A stretch of 8,453 nucleotides of DNA from JBCBKZ01 sp039026975 (GTDB taxonomy: Bacteria; Bacteroidota; Bacteroidia; J057). The stretch is taken from the NCBI GenBank assembly GCA_039026975.1, contig JBCCLI010000289.1, positions 1-8,453 on the forward strand. Reading direction: 5' to 3'. The notes under the pieces are model-generated. The model worked only from the letters and a program-made list of their open reading frames with translations, made no database searches and was not told where the DNA came from. Made by a program: the position numbers and the translations under genes. Below, one piece after another: positions 1 to 6,270 of this stretch; position 1 is the first letter of the stretch; each line of letters opens with the position of its first letter.

Positions 1-1
1 A

Positions 2-817
2 CAGTGGATACGCCTGGATGAAAATGGAGATAATAGATTAAAGATAGGTCGTTCTCATGGGAATAAGGATGGAGGAGGAGGAGAGCAACTAGAGGTCTGG
101 GCAGAAGAACTTTCCTCTGGCAAAATCAAGCTATATAATCATTCCGGTGATGAAAATGATGCCTTTCAGCTGGGAGATAAACTAGGTCTTTCCGGCAAAT
201 ATCCAGTGCTTAACTACCCTCGCTATCGTAAGATAGCTCAGGAGTTCCAGCCTTACCTCCTTAATGGCCTAGCGATAGAGATAGTAGGAAAAACGGATTC
301 CTCCTTTTTGGTGAAGGTGCGTACTGATCAGTGGACAGTAAGTGAGGATGTGTTTTGGTGTGGGAATATGCTTCTTTCTTCTGAGATAGCCTTAGCTGGG
401 GACTTTCTCACATTAGCTAAAAAGAAAACGCTTACCCTGGACTTAGGTGGAACACCTGACCGGTCTGCTGTCCACCCAAAGACAGGAACCCTTACCAATC
501 CTACCCTCATGAAAATCCAGGCCAATAGGGGAATCAGACTAGCGAAAAAAAGTAAGCTGATAGTAGAAAATCACTCTATCCTGAAACTAACGGCTAATGC
601 TAGGTTAGACATTTTGAAAGGGGCAGAGCTTATTATCCGAAAAGGAGGGAAACTCATATTGGAAGACCAGAGTCAGCTAATTCTCAGGAAAAAAGGAAAG
701 CTCAGCATCATAGATGGAGGGGAATATATACTCATGCCCCAGGCCCGAATACTCACAGCTCCTAAAGCCAAGGTAACAGGCCTTAGAGATGATCTTCCCT
801 CGGCTAAATTTGAGTAA
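2..817 (+). CDS. C-terminal part of a large beta-rich, probably surface or secreted protein (5' end outside window)
   Basis: The frame is open from the left edge to the TAA at 815-817, giving 271 visible residues. The GTG at 206 lies inside this frame and is not the start. Residues 1-68 are polar and rich in Gly, Asp and Asn, with a four-glycine run coded by a GGA repeat at 71-82. Around residues 111-149 there is a W-x-x-x-x-x-V-F-W-x-G segment followed by TLTLDL. This recalls the lead-in to 'gap-and-beta' segments common in large Bacteroidota extracellular proteins. Residues 175-254 are ten consecutive octads with a small residue at position 2 and hydrophobic residues at 4 and 6, suggesting stacked short beta strands. 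The protein ends in LPSAKFE and shows no typical type IX secretion C-terminal domain. The catalytic or binding part, if any, lies upstream. The family is not recognised with certainty, and the function is unknown. Confidence 0.75.
   Translation, partial: QWIRLDENGDNRLKIGRSHGNKDGGGGEQLEVWAEELSSGKIKLYNHSGDENDAFQLGDKLGLSGKYPVLNYPRYRKIAQEFQPYLLNGLAIEIVGKTDSSFLVKVRTDQWTVSEDVFWCGNMLLSSEIALAGDFLTLAKKKTLTLDLGGTPDRSAVHPKTGTLTNPTLMKIQANRGIRLAKKSKLIVENHSILKLTANARLDILKGAELIIRKGGKLILEDQSQLILRKKGKLSIIDGGEYILMPQARILTAPKAKVTGLRDDLPSAKFE
524..763 (+). repeat. Ten in-phase octapeptide repeats coded within the first gene
   Basis: Reading from 524 in the gene's frame, the protein divides without gaps into ten eight-residue units, for example KSKLIVEN, GAELIIRK, GGKLILED, QSQLILRK and KGKLSIID. 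Position 2 is Ser, Ala or Gly in nine of the ten units. Position 4 is Leu in seven and Ile or Tyr in the other three. Position 6 is Ile, Leu or Val in nine of ten. Positions 1, 3, 7 and 8 are mostly polar or charged. The DNA copies are diverged, so this is a protein-level repeat and not a recent DNA duplication. Alternating small-x-hydrophobic-x-hydrophobic units suggest a beta-solenoid or a flat beta sheet. An eleventh weak unit may follow at 764-787. Confidence 0.8.
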
Positions 818-1050
818 AGGATCGGGATTAGATCTGGAAAATTAAGCCTTTGGATGTTAAGGGGAGTTTATTTGCCTGGGAAAGCCTGAGGAGGCCGTAT
901 CGACAGGCTCATTCTATCAGGCTGAACCTACCGTAGAAAGGCGGATATACCTGGCCAGTGAATAGCCAGGTAAATGAGACATATACGCACTTGGTATACT
1001 GATTCTCCCAGGAAGTAACTTCACGTGACAAGATTACTTAGCTACTTTCT
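818..1050. other. Non-coding gap between convergent genes, with small hairpins
   Basis: No credible reading frame is visible here. The segment holds a perfect 8-bp inverted repeat, TACCTGGC at 948-955 and GCCAGGTA at 965-972 with a 9-nt loop. It also holds AGCCTG at 883-888, which can pair with CAGGCT at 904-909 or with a second CAGGCT at 918-923. None of these is followed by a T tract on the plus strand, so they are weak terminator candidates for the upstream gene. The region lies between converging transcription units, where promoters are not expected. Confidence 0.5.
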
Positions 1051-1089
1051 CAAAAGAAAATGAGCCATTCCTGTATCAGGAATGACTCA
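1051..1089 (-). terminator. Intrinsic terminator of the waaA-ilvE transcription unit
   Basis: TGAGCCATTCCTG at 1061-1073 pairs with CAGGAATGACTCA at 1077-1089: a 13-nt stem with one C/A mismatch and a TAT loop. Read on the minus strand, the stem is followed directly by TTTTCTTTTG (complement of 1051-1060), the usual U-rich tail. It lies 25 nt beyond the ilvE stop codon. On the plus strand the same stem is followed only by ACATAAGCTTTT, so it could also act weakly for the converging gene. Confidence 0.8.
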
Positions 1090-1114
1090 ACATAAGCTTT
1101 TATAACATGGGAGA

Positions 1115-2182
1115 TTAGATGCTTTCTATCCATCCATAAGGATCTGATTTAGCCCCTATTTTAATATCATGCATAGTCTCCTTCAGCCAACTAGAAATGG
1201 CCCTATCTTCTACCGGGGGGAGCATCATATCCCTTCCTGCATATCCTATCTTGGCTACGTGCGAAATGGTAGCAGCTGTCCCTGCCCCAAAACAGTCTTC
1301 CAGCTTTCCGTCCATGTAGGCAGCTTCAACCTCGTGAATAGAAATAGGTCTTTCTTCTACAGCATATCCATTATCTTTTAATAATTGGATGGCACTGGCA
1401 CGATTAATACCTGGAAGTATAGTACCTGAAAGATTAGGGGTAATGACTGTTCCGTCTATGATGAAGAATACATTCATGGTACCACACTCCTCTACATAGG
1501 TCAGCTCTTTACTGTCCAGCCAGAGCACATTATCATATCCCTGGGACTTGGCAATTTTATCAGGAAGCATGGCACTTGCATAGTTACCGGCAGCTTTGGC
1601 AGCACCTGTTCCGCCGGGAGCTGCTCTCACGAAGTCCTTGTTAACCACCAGGTTAACTGGGCGTGAGTAATATGTACCTACTGGGCAGGTGAAGACAGTA
1701 AATATATAGTCCTTAGAGGAGTGCACGCCTATAAACTGATCTGATGCGAAATAGAGAGGGCGGAGATATAAGGACCCTTGTTCTCCTGAAGGAACCCATG
1801 CTTTATCTAGTTCTAGCAAGGCTTTCAGGCCATCCATAAAGACGTACTCTGGAATCTGCTCCATGCTCATTCTGGCAGCGGACTTATTCATTCTCTCGAA
1901 GTTAGCCCTCGGTCTGAACATTCTTACATCTCCTTCTATTCCCCGAAAAGCTTTCATTCCTTCAAAAATGGATTGCCCATAGTTTAGGGCCATCAGGCTA
2001 GGATAAAAAGGAAGGGGCCCATAGGGGATGATTTCTGGATCTTGCCATGATCCTCCTTCAAAACGAGCTACCAACATGTGGTCACTGAAAACTCTTCCAA
2101 AGGGGACATTATCAAAGTCTACTTCTGGGAGGGAGGAGGTTTCTTTGCGGGTAGTACGAATACGACTGGTTATTACTGACAT
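1115..2182 (-). CDS. ilvE: Branched-chain amino acid aminotransferase
   Basis: This PLP enzyme moves the amino group between glutamate and the 2-oxo acids of leucine, isoleucine and valine, the last step of their synthesis in the cytoplasm. The 355-residue length fits the longer BCAT class (fold type IV PLP enzymes). Visible family marks are YLRPLYFAS near 139-147, CPVGTYYS near 166-173, the GGTGAAKAAGNYA block with Lys196 as the Schiff-base lysine, EECGTMNVFF at 231-240, and the GAGTAATIS phosphate-binding loop near 299-307. The ATG at 2182 starts the protein. No Shine-Dalgarno precedes it, as is usual in Bacteroidota. It is the last gene of the minus-strand group, 42 nt after the small exported-protein gene, and is followed by a clear terminator. 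It has no metabolic link to the envelope genes upstream, so co-transcription would be operonic convenience. Identification is firm; the exact substrate preference is inferred from the family. Confidence 0.95.
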   Translation of the reverse strand: MSVITSRIRTTRKETSSLPEVDFDNVPFGRVFSDHMLVARFEGGSWQDPEIIPYGPLPFYPSLMALNYGQSIFEGMKAFRGIEGDVRMFRPRANFERMNKSAARMSMEQIPEYVFMDGLKALLELDKAWVPSGEQGSLYLRPLYFASDQFIGVHSSKDYIFTVFTCPVGTYYSRPVNLVVNKDFVRAAPGGTGAAKAAGNYASAMLPDKIAKSQGYDNVLWLDSKELTYVEECGTMNVFFIIDGTVITPNLSGTILPGINRASAIQLLKDNGYAVEERPISIHEVEAAYMDGKLEDCFGAGTAATISHVAKIGYAGRDMMLPPVEDRAISSWLKETMHDIKIGAKSDPYGWIESI

Positions 2183-2224
2183 GATGTTTATGATTTGTTT
2201 GTAGGTGTGTAGGATTAACAGGCT

Positions 2225-2602
2225 TTACTCTTCTTCTTCAGAGAGGGCATTATAGAAGCTTCCTGAATAATCTCTTCCTTTATACTTTAGGATAAAAGAA
2301 TAACGCTTATCCAACTCAAGCGGTTTTCTGCTGACACGAAAAATATACGTTTTAGGCTCATCATCTACTTTGGTGTCTGCAGAGTCATCCACTTTCCCTT
2401 TCACCCAAATCTTTTCTCCAAGAGAATTGAAGAGGTGTAATTCTACAAAGCCACCAAACGTAATTTCATAGTCTATTTGCACAAAGGATTCATGCACTTT
2501 GATTTTTGAAATGTGTAGCCTTGGATCCTTTTCGGAGGTGTAGCCACTAAGAAGTAGAAAGACGAGACCCAGGCTCGGAATTATAGCAAAAACTCTATTC
2601 AT
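2225..2602 (-). CDS. Small exported protein of unknown function
   Basis: This is a 125-residue protein I do not recognise. I chose the ATG at 2602; a GTG one codon upstream (2605) is also possible. Residues 1-20 form an N-terminal hydrophobic segment (MNRVFAIIPSLGLVFLLLSG) typical of a signal peptide. The segment LLLSG-Tyr21 looks like a lipobox in which the expected Cys is Tyr (codon TAC, one base from TGC), so as read it is not lipidated. The remainder alternates hydrophobic and polar residues (for example VQIDYEITF, VELHLF, YIFRVS, YSFILKYKG), suggesting a small beta-sandwich, and ends in an acidic SEEEE tail. It sits between waaA and ilvE with 42-nt gaps on both sides, so it is probably co-transcribed. 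Location is likely the periplasm or outer membrane; function is unknown. Confidence 0.75.
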   Translation of the reverse strand: MNRVFAIIPSLGLVFLLLSGYTSEKDPRLHISKIKVHESFVQIDYEITFGGFVELHLFNSLGEKIWVKGKVDDSADTKVDDEPKTYIFRVSRKPLELDKRYSFILKYKGRDYSGSFYNALSEEEE

Positions 2603-2644
2603 CACACTTGCTTTTCTGTAAATTAGCTAATAAGAAAATGCGTA

Positions 2645-3913
2645 TCAAGACTCTTTGTTAGTAGTAAATACTTCTTGTACGCACCAGTGTAAAATTTGGT
2701 CGGTAGCACCGGTTCTGGCCTTGACGTAATTTTGGTTGATACGGTGGATATTCTCCCTGCGTTCCTTCTCTATTAAGAGCTCCCTGATTTGATGGGTTAA
2801 ACTTGCCTGGTCTACTATTTCAAAGGCGCCTCCTATGTCTATGACCTCCTGAGCTTCTGGAAATTTATGGTGCTTAGGTCCAAAGAGAACGGGCTTTCCA
2901 AATACTACGGCCTCTAGAATGTTGTGCAGCCCTGTCCCCCATCCTCCACCTATATAGCAGACGTCTGCGTACTTATACAGCCTTGATAGCATCCCTATAT
3001 TATCTATCCAGAGAATACGGTGTGCTTCCGTTAGAGATTCTATCTGAGCATGTGTGAGAGAAATACCAGGGTATTTGTCCATCCATTGCTGGATTCTACT
3101 GGGATGAATTTCATGGGGAGCCAAAATTATGCATACATCTTCTTCATGGGTGAGCTGCTGAAAGCTTTCCATGAGAAGTTGCTCTGCCTTAGGCCAGGTA
3201 CTTCCACATACTATGCAACGCCTGCCCTTTACAAAGCGGGAAATCTCAGGGATCTCCTTAAATTTTTCATAGGTAGCATATACCCTATCAAAGCGGGTAT
3301 CAGCACTTTCTATTACCTGTGGATGCCCACTGTGCTCTCTGATGAGTTGGGCTGTTTGTAGATCTTGCGTGAAAATAGCAGTAAAGTATCTTAGGGTTTG
3401 CTGGTAAATACCTGACAGAGTACCCTTGAAATAGGGGCTGCTAGGTCGCATTCTTGCAGAAATAAGGAGAAGGGGGATATGCTGTTTATGTATGGCTTGT
3501 AAGTAGTAATGCCATAGCTCATACTTCACAAAGACTACTAATTCTGGAGAAAGAATGTCTACAAATGTGGAAGCATTCTGCTTCGTATCTAAGGGTAGGT
3601 AGCAGACATACTCTGCTCCTTTATAGCCTTTTCTAATTTCATAGCCGGAAGGGGAGAAGAATGAAAGGAGAAGTGCCTTATCAGGATAAGCTTCTTTAAG
3701 AGCTTCTATGAGATTCCTTCCCATTTCAAACTCACCCAGGGAAGCACAATGAAACCATATCCAATGGTCAGATGCTGAGGTAACTTCCCTTAACTTACTT
3801 TCCCAGCCCACTCTCCCTGCTATCCATTTTTGCGCTTTGGGTAAGAATAGAGAAGAAAGTCTGATCATTAATGCATATGAGAATACCCCAAGTCTATATA
3901 AGAACAGCTGCAT
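2645..3913 (-). CDS. waaA: 3-deoxy-D-manno-octulosonic acid (Kdo) transferase, lipid A core synthesis
   Basis: WaaA (GT30) transfers Kdo from CMP-Kdo to the lipid A precursor on the inner face of the cytoplasmic membrane. The protein has 422 residues from the ATG at 3913, the usual family size. A TTG two codons earlier (3919) would overlap the upstream stop; I prefer ATG, which leaves a 2-nt gap. The N-terminal hydrophobic, basic stretch (1-34) fits the membrane-associating helix of the family. HCASLGE at 55-61 carries the conserved catalytic-type Glu61. VKYELW lies near 129-134, CGSTWPKAEQLL near 236-247, and the donor-binding block IGGGWGTGLHNILEA at 321-335 is followed by GKPVLFGP. It follows the beta-barrel gene almost without a gap, suggesting coupled expression for outer-membrane building. 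How many Kdo residues it adds cannot be told from sequence. Confidence 0.93.
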   Translation of the reverse strand: MQLFLYRLGVFSYALMIRLSSLFLPKAQKWIAGRVGWESKLREVTSASDHWIWFHCASLGEFEMGRNLIEALKEAYPDKALLLSFFSPSGYEIRKGYKGAEYVCYLPLDTKQNASTFVDILSPELVVFVKYELWHYYLQAIHKQHIPLLLISARMRPSSPYFKGTLSGIYQQTLRYFTAIFTQDLQTAQLIREHSGHPQVIESADTRFDRVYATYEKFKEIPEISRFVKGRRCIVCGSTWPKAEQLLMESFQQLTHEEDVCIILAPHEIHPSRIQQWMDKYPGISLTHAQIESLTEAHRILWIDNIGMLSRLYKYADVCYIGGGWGTGLHNILEAVVFGKPVLFGPKHHKFPEAQEVIDIGGAFEIVDQASLTHQIRELLIEKERRENIHRINQNYVKARTGATDQILHWCVQEVFTTNKES

Positions 3914-3915
3914 GC

Positions 3916-4680
3916 TCAATAATAGTAAACTTTATTGGGGGCTCTTTTATAGAATAGTAGATTCCAGCTAAGAAAAACTCCCAAAGCACTGTCCGTAACT
4001 TCTCCACCAGTAATTTCTCCTGTGTCATAGTTGATGCCGCGCTGGTTAGTAGACTGATATATGGCGTAGGAAATACCCATACTTAGGTTGATAAAGCCTG
4101 TTTTACTATACAGCTGATATCCTATCCTTCCTTTGAGTCCCCAGCCCTGGGTAAGCCTATCAAATCCTCTTTTACTATTTCCGGCTAAGGCTGAGACAGA
4201 TTCTCCCTGAAGATTAAAGCGTAATTTATGTTGGAGGAAAGAGGGACCCGCTTGAATAAATATACCGGAATTAGGCGTGTGTGAAGGGATTACAGGTAAG
4301 ACTACTCCCCCTAAAACGGAGGCATAAAAGCCATCCAGGTTGATAGCTACATCACTTAGGGTACCGGCATCATTAATGATAAGCCCAGCAGAAGTTCTTA
4401 GGGGGGCCAGTATACCTTCTTCAATGATATTATTCCCAAATAAATAGCCTCCTTCCACTGAAAAGACCAGTCGGTTTGGAAACTGTAATCCTGCTTCTAG
4501 CGCTATGCTGTGGCTTGTCCCATACCTTTCTGCCCATTCCTGCCCAGGAATGACCATGGCATAGCCAATTCTCATAACCCCCATTCTGATGCTAGAATCC
4601 TGGAGACTTACCTGTGCATGCTGGACCTTGGGAAAAGCCAGCATGATGAAGAGGGATAATATCAATGTGCGCACATGCAT
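3916..4680 (-). CDS. Outer-membrane beta-barrel protein, function unknown
   Basis: This is a 254-residue protein with a clear signal peptide: basic start MHVR, hydrophobic core LILSLFIMLAF, and a likely cleavage near HAQ at 21-23. The mature part consists of many segments with alternating hydrophobic residues and glycines (SIALEAGLQF, LVFSVEGGYLFG, FYASVLGGVVLPV, IFIQAGPSF, GLKGRIGYQLY, FINLSMGISYAIY, ALGVFLSWNLLFY), as expected for transmembrane beta strands of a roughly eight-to-ten-strand barrel. It ends in aromatic residues (VYYY), compatible with an outer-membrane insertion signal. No specific family motif is recognised. It is first in the minus-strand group and its TGA stop lies 2 nt before the chosen waaA ATG, so translation of the two is probably coupled. 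The start ATG at 4680 has no Shine-Dalgarno. The beta-barrel call is inference from pattern; a role linked to lipopolysaccharide is only suggested by the neighbour. Confidence 0.8.
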   Translation of the reverse strand: MHVRTLILSLFIMLAFPKVQHAQVSLQDSSIRMGVMRIGYAMVIPGQEWAERYGTSHSIALEAGLQFPNRLVFSVEGGYLFGNNIIEEGILAPLRTSAGLIINDAGTLSDVAINLDGFYASVLGGVVLPVIPSHTPNSGIFIQAGPSFLQHKLRFNLQGESVSALAGNSKRGFDRLTQGWGLKGRIGYQLYSKTGFINLSMGISYAIYQSTNQRGINYDTGEITGGEVTDSALGVFLSWNLLFYKRAPNKVYYY

Positions 4681-4946
4681 AAGACGAAAGTAAGAGCTAT
4701 CAAAAAATACACTGAAAGTAAAGGCAGATAACCAATATATTAGAAAACGTCAGGTATCTAATGAGTTAAAACGTGCTAATAGAACAGGATGTGTGGCTGT
4801 TGGAAGACTTTCCTTAAAGGTCTGAATATTAATTGATACTTTTGGCCTGTATTTCTAAAAAGCTGAACATTTTGTTCAATATTTCCTGTTTATATTGCTG
4901 GTCTAATTGCTTTTGTAAACTTAACGTCCAATAAAACAGAACTCAG
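4681..4946. promoter_or_regulatory. Divergent promoter region between the beta-barrel gene and the aminotransferase gene
   Basis: This 266-bp A+T-rich gap separates two genes read outward, so both promoters should lie here. For the plus strand, TACTTTTG at 4837-4844 matches the Bacteroidota -7 consensus TAnnTTTG exactly, but no TTG/TTTG is seen at the usual distance upstream. A second candidate is TTTG at 4871-4874 followed 16 nt later by TATATTGC at 4891-4898. For the minus strand, the complement reads TTGG, then 22 nt, then TATTTTTTG shortly before the start at 4680. All of these are weak matches chosen by eye. No open frame of interest is seen. Confidence 0.45.
4864..4878. repeat. Short inverted repeat TGAACA-TTT-TGTTCA upstream of the aminotransferase gene
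   Basis: TGAACA at 4864-4869 and TGTTCA at 4873-4878 are perfect inverted copies around a TTT centre, about 70 nt before the ATG at 4947. The repeat overlaps a TTTG that could serve as a -33 element, so it might be an operator for a dimeric regulator. A 15-nt palindrome in A+T-rich DNA can also arise by chance, and no regulator gene is in the window. Confidence 0.3.
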
Positions 4947-6074
4947 ATGAATATTAGAATGGTTGATACTATTTCTCAGTATCAGGCAATTCAGCGAGAA
5001 GTAGATGAGGCAGTACAAGAAGTAATTGCCTCAGGTATATATATAAATGGTCCCGTAGTAGGAGAATTTAAGAAAAGTTTGGCTGACTACCTGGGAGTAA
5101 AGCATGTAATTCCCTGTGCCAATGGAACTGATGCTCTTCAGATAGCCTTAATGGCTTTAGGGCTACAGCCGGGAGATGAGGTCATTACGCCTAGTTTTAC
5201 CTATGTGGCTACCGTAGAGGTTATTGCCTTACTACAGCTAAAACCCATTTTTGTAGATGTAGACCCCCAATCTTTTAATATAGATATTACGCAGATTCCC
5301 GGTCTTATTACAGATAGAACTAAGGCTATTATTCCTGTCCATCTATTTGGACAGGCTGCGAATATGGATGAAGTCATGAAGCTAGCTTCTGATCATAATT
5401 TGTACGTGGTAGAAGATAATGCCCAGGCCATAGGGGCTGCCTACAAATCTTCAGATGGGAAAGTACAAAAAACAGGGACCATAGGAGACATTGGGTGTAC
5501 CTCTTTCTATCCAAGTAAAAATTTGGGGGCATTTGGAGACGGAGGAGCTATTTACACCAATAATGATGACTTAGCAGAGAAGCTTCAGGTAATCTGTAAC
5601 CACGGGTGCAAGGTCCGCTATTACCATGATTCCATAGGGGTAAATAGCAGGTTAGATGCTGTCCAAGCTGCTATTCTAAATGTGAAGCTGAAGCATCTGG
5701 ACAGATATAATGGCTCCCGGAATGAGGCAGCAGATATGTATGACCGTCTGCTGGCTGATGTGGATGAAGTAGTTACCCCATGGAGAGCGCCATGGTCAGA
5801 CCATGTTTTCCACCAGTATACCTTGAGAATAAAAGAAGGGAGAGCTAAAAGAGATGAGGTGAAAGCCTCCTTTGACCAAAAAAAGGTGCCTGCTATGATA
5901 TACTATCCGGTACCTCTGCATCAGCAGAAGGCATATGCACATTACTGGGACGGCACACCAACTCTGCCAGTTTCTGAAAAACTATCAGAAGAAGTATTAA
6001 GTCTTCCTATGCATTCAGAACTAACTAATGAACAAATACAGGTAGTAGTAGATACCCTAAAGTCCTGTTTTTAG
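4947..6074 (+). CDS. DegT/DnrJ/EryC1/StrS-type sugar aminotransferase, WbpE-like
   Basis: PLP enzymes of this family aminate keto-sugar nucleotides for surface polysaccharides. The 375 residues match the usual length. Visible marks are GPVVGEFKKSLADYLG near 35-50, CANGTDALQIA at 57-67, GDEVITPSFTYVATVE near 76-91, the cofactor-contacting Asp157 in VEDNAQ, the internal-aldimine Lys191 in SFYPSKNLG, GDGGAI at 197-202 and GVNSRLDAVQAAIL at 231-244. From memory the sequence resembles WbpE/WlbC, which aminates UDP-2-acetamido-2-deoxy-3-oxo-glucuronate, but the partner enzymes of that pathway are not in the window. The substrate is therefore unproven. The ATG at 4947 is used; the ATG four codons on (4959) is possible. 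It starts the plus-strand group and lies 196 nt before ugd, so it may be co-transcribed with it or have its own promoter. Family call firm, substrate inferred. Confidence 0.9.
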   Translation: MNIRMVDTISQYQAIQREVDEAVQEVIASGIYINGPVVGEFKKSLADYLGVKHVIPCANGTDALQIALMALGLQPGDEVITPSFTYVATVEVIALLQLKPIFVDVDPQSFNIDITQIPGLITDRTKAIIPVHLFGQAANMDEVMKLASDHNLYVVEDNAQAIGAAYKSSDGKVQKTGTIGDIGCTSFYPSKNLGAFGDGGAIYTNNDDLAEKLQVICNHGCKVRYYHDSIGVNSRLDAVQAAILNVKLKHLDRYNGSRNEAADMYDRLLADVDEVVTPWRAPWSDHVFHQYTLRIKEGRAKRDEVKASFDQKKVPAMIYYPVPLHQQKAYAHYWDGTPTLPVSEKLSEEVLSLPMHSELTNEQIQVVVDTLKSCF

Positions 6075-6270
6075 GTAAGAATATACATCCCTGCTTTTCT
6101 GTACTTTTCCTGTTCCGTCTGAAAGAGTGTGGGTAAACCTACTCTCCCTCTGGTAAGGCGTATCCTGTTGTTATGAGAAAAGAAAGTCCTTTCCATTAGG
6201 GAGTCTTAATGACTTTTTAGGGACTTAAACTTTGTCGTGTTAAATGTAAAATCCTTTAAAAACTTAACTC
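6075..6270 (+). other. Gap before ugd with imperfect hairpin and possible promoter element
   Basis: No gene is seen in this 196-bp gap. AGAGT at 6124-6128 can pair with ACTCT at 6141-6145, with partial inner pairing (GG/CC). There is no T tract after it, so it is at best a weak terminator of the aminotransferase gene. Closer to ugd, TTAGGGAGTCTTAA and TTAGGGACTTAAA form a near-direct repeat at about 6197-6231. It is followed by ACTTTG, which resembles a -7 element with one extra base (TAAACTTTG against TAnnTTTG). These are eye-picked and weak. Confidence 0.3.

Noticed and set aside
71..82. GGA trinucleotide run as a phase-variable microsatellite
   Set aside because: Four units of a trinucleotide change only the glycine count and not the frame, so it is not a switch.
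206..208. GTG as start of the first gene
   Set aside because: The same frame is open without a stop from position 2, with continuous protein-like sequence, so the GTG is an internal valine codon.
328..525. Minus-strand open frame opposite the first gene
   Set aside because: It lies wholly inside the clearly coding plus-strand frame, with no signal, motif or spacing to support it.
2622..2631. ATTAGCTAAT palindrome in the gap between waaA and the small exported-protein gene
   Set aside because: Ten bases of A+T-rich palindrome in a 42-nt gap is within chance, and no promoter elements accompany it.
3050..3361. Plus-strand open frame of 103 codons within waaA
   Set aside because: It is antisense to the strongly supported waaA frame, and its product has no family-like features.
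3917..3919. TTG as start of waaA
   Set aside because: An ATG two codons later (3911-3913) gives a usual family N-terminus and a 2-nt gap from the upstream stop; TTG remains possible but is less likely.
6124..6145. Imperfect hairpin after the aminotransferase gene as an intrinsic terminator
   Set aside because: The stem is interrupted and no T tract follows.
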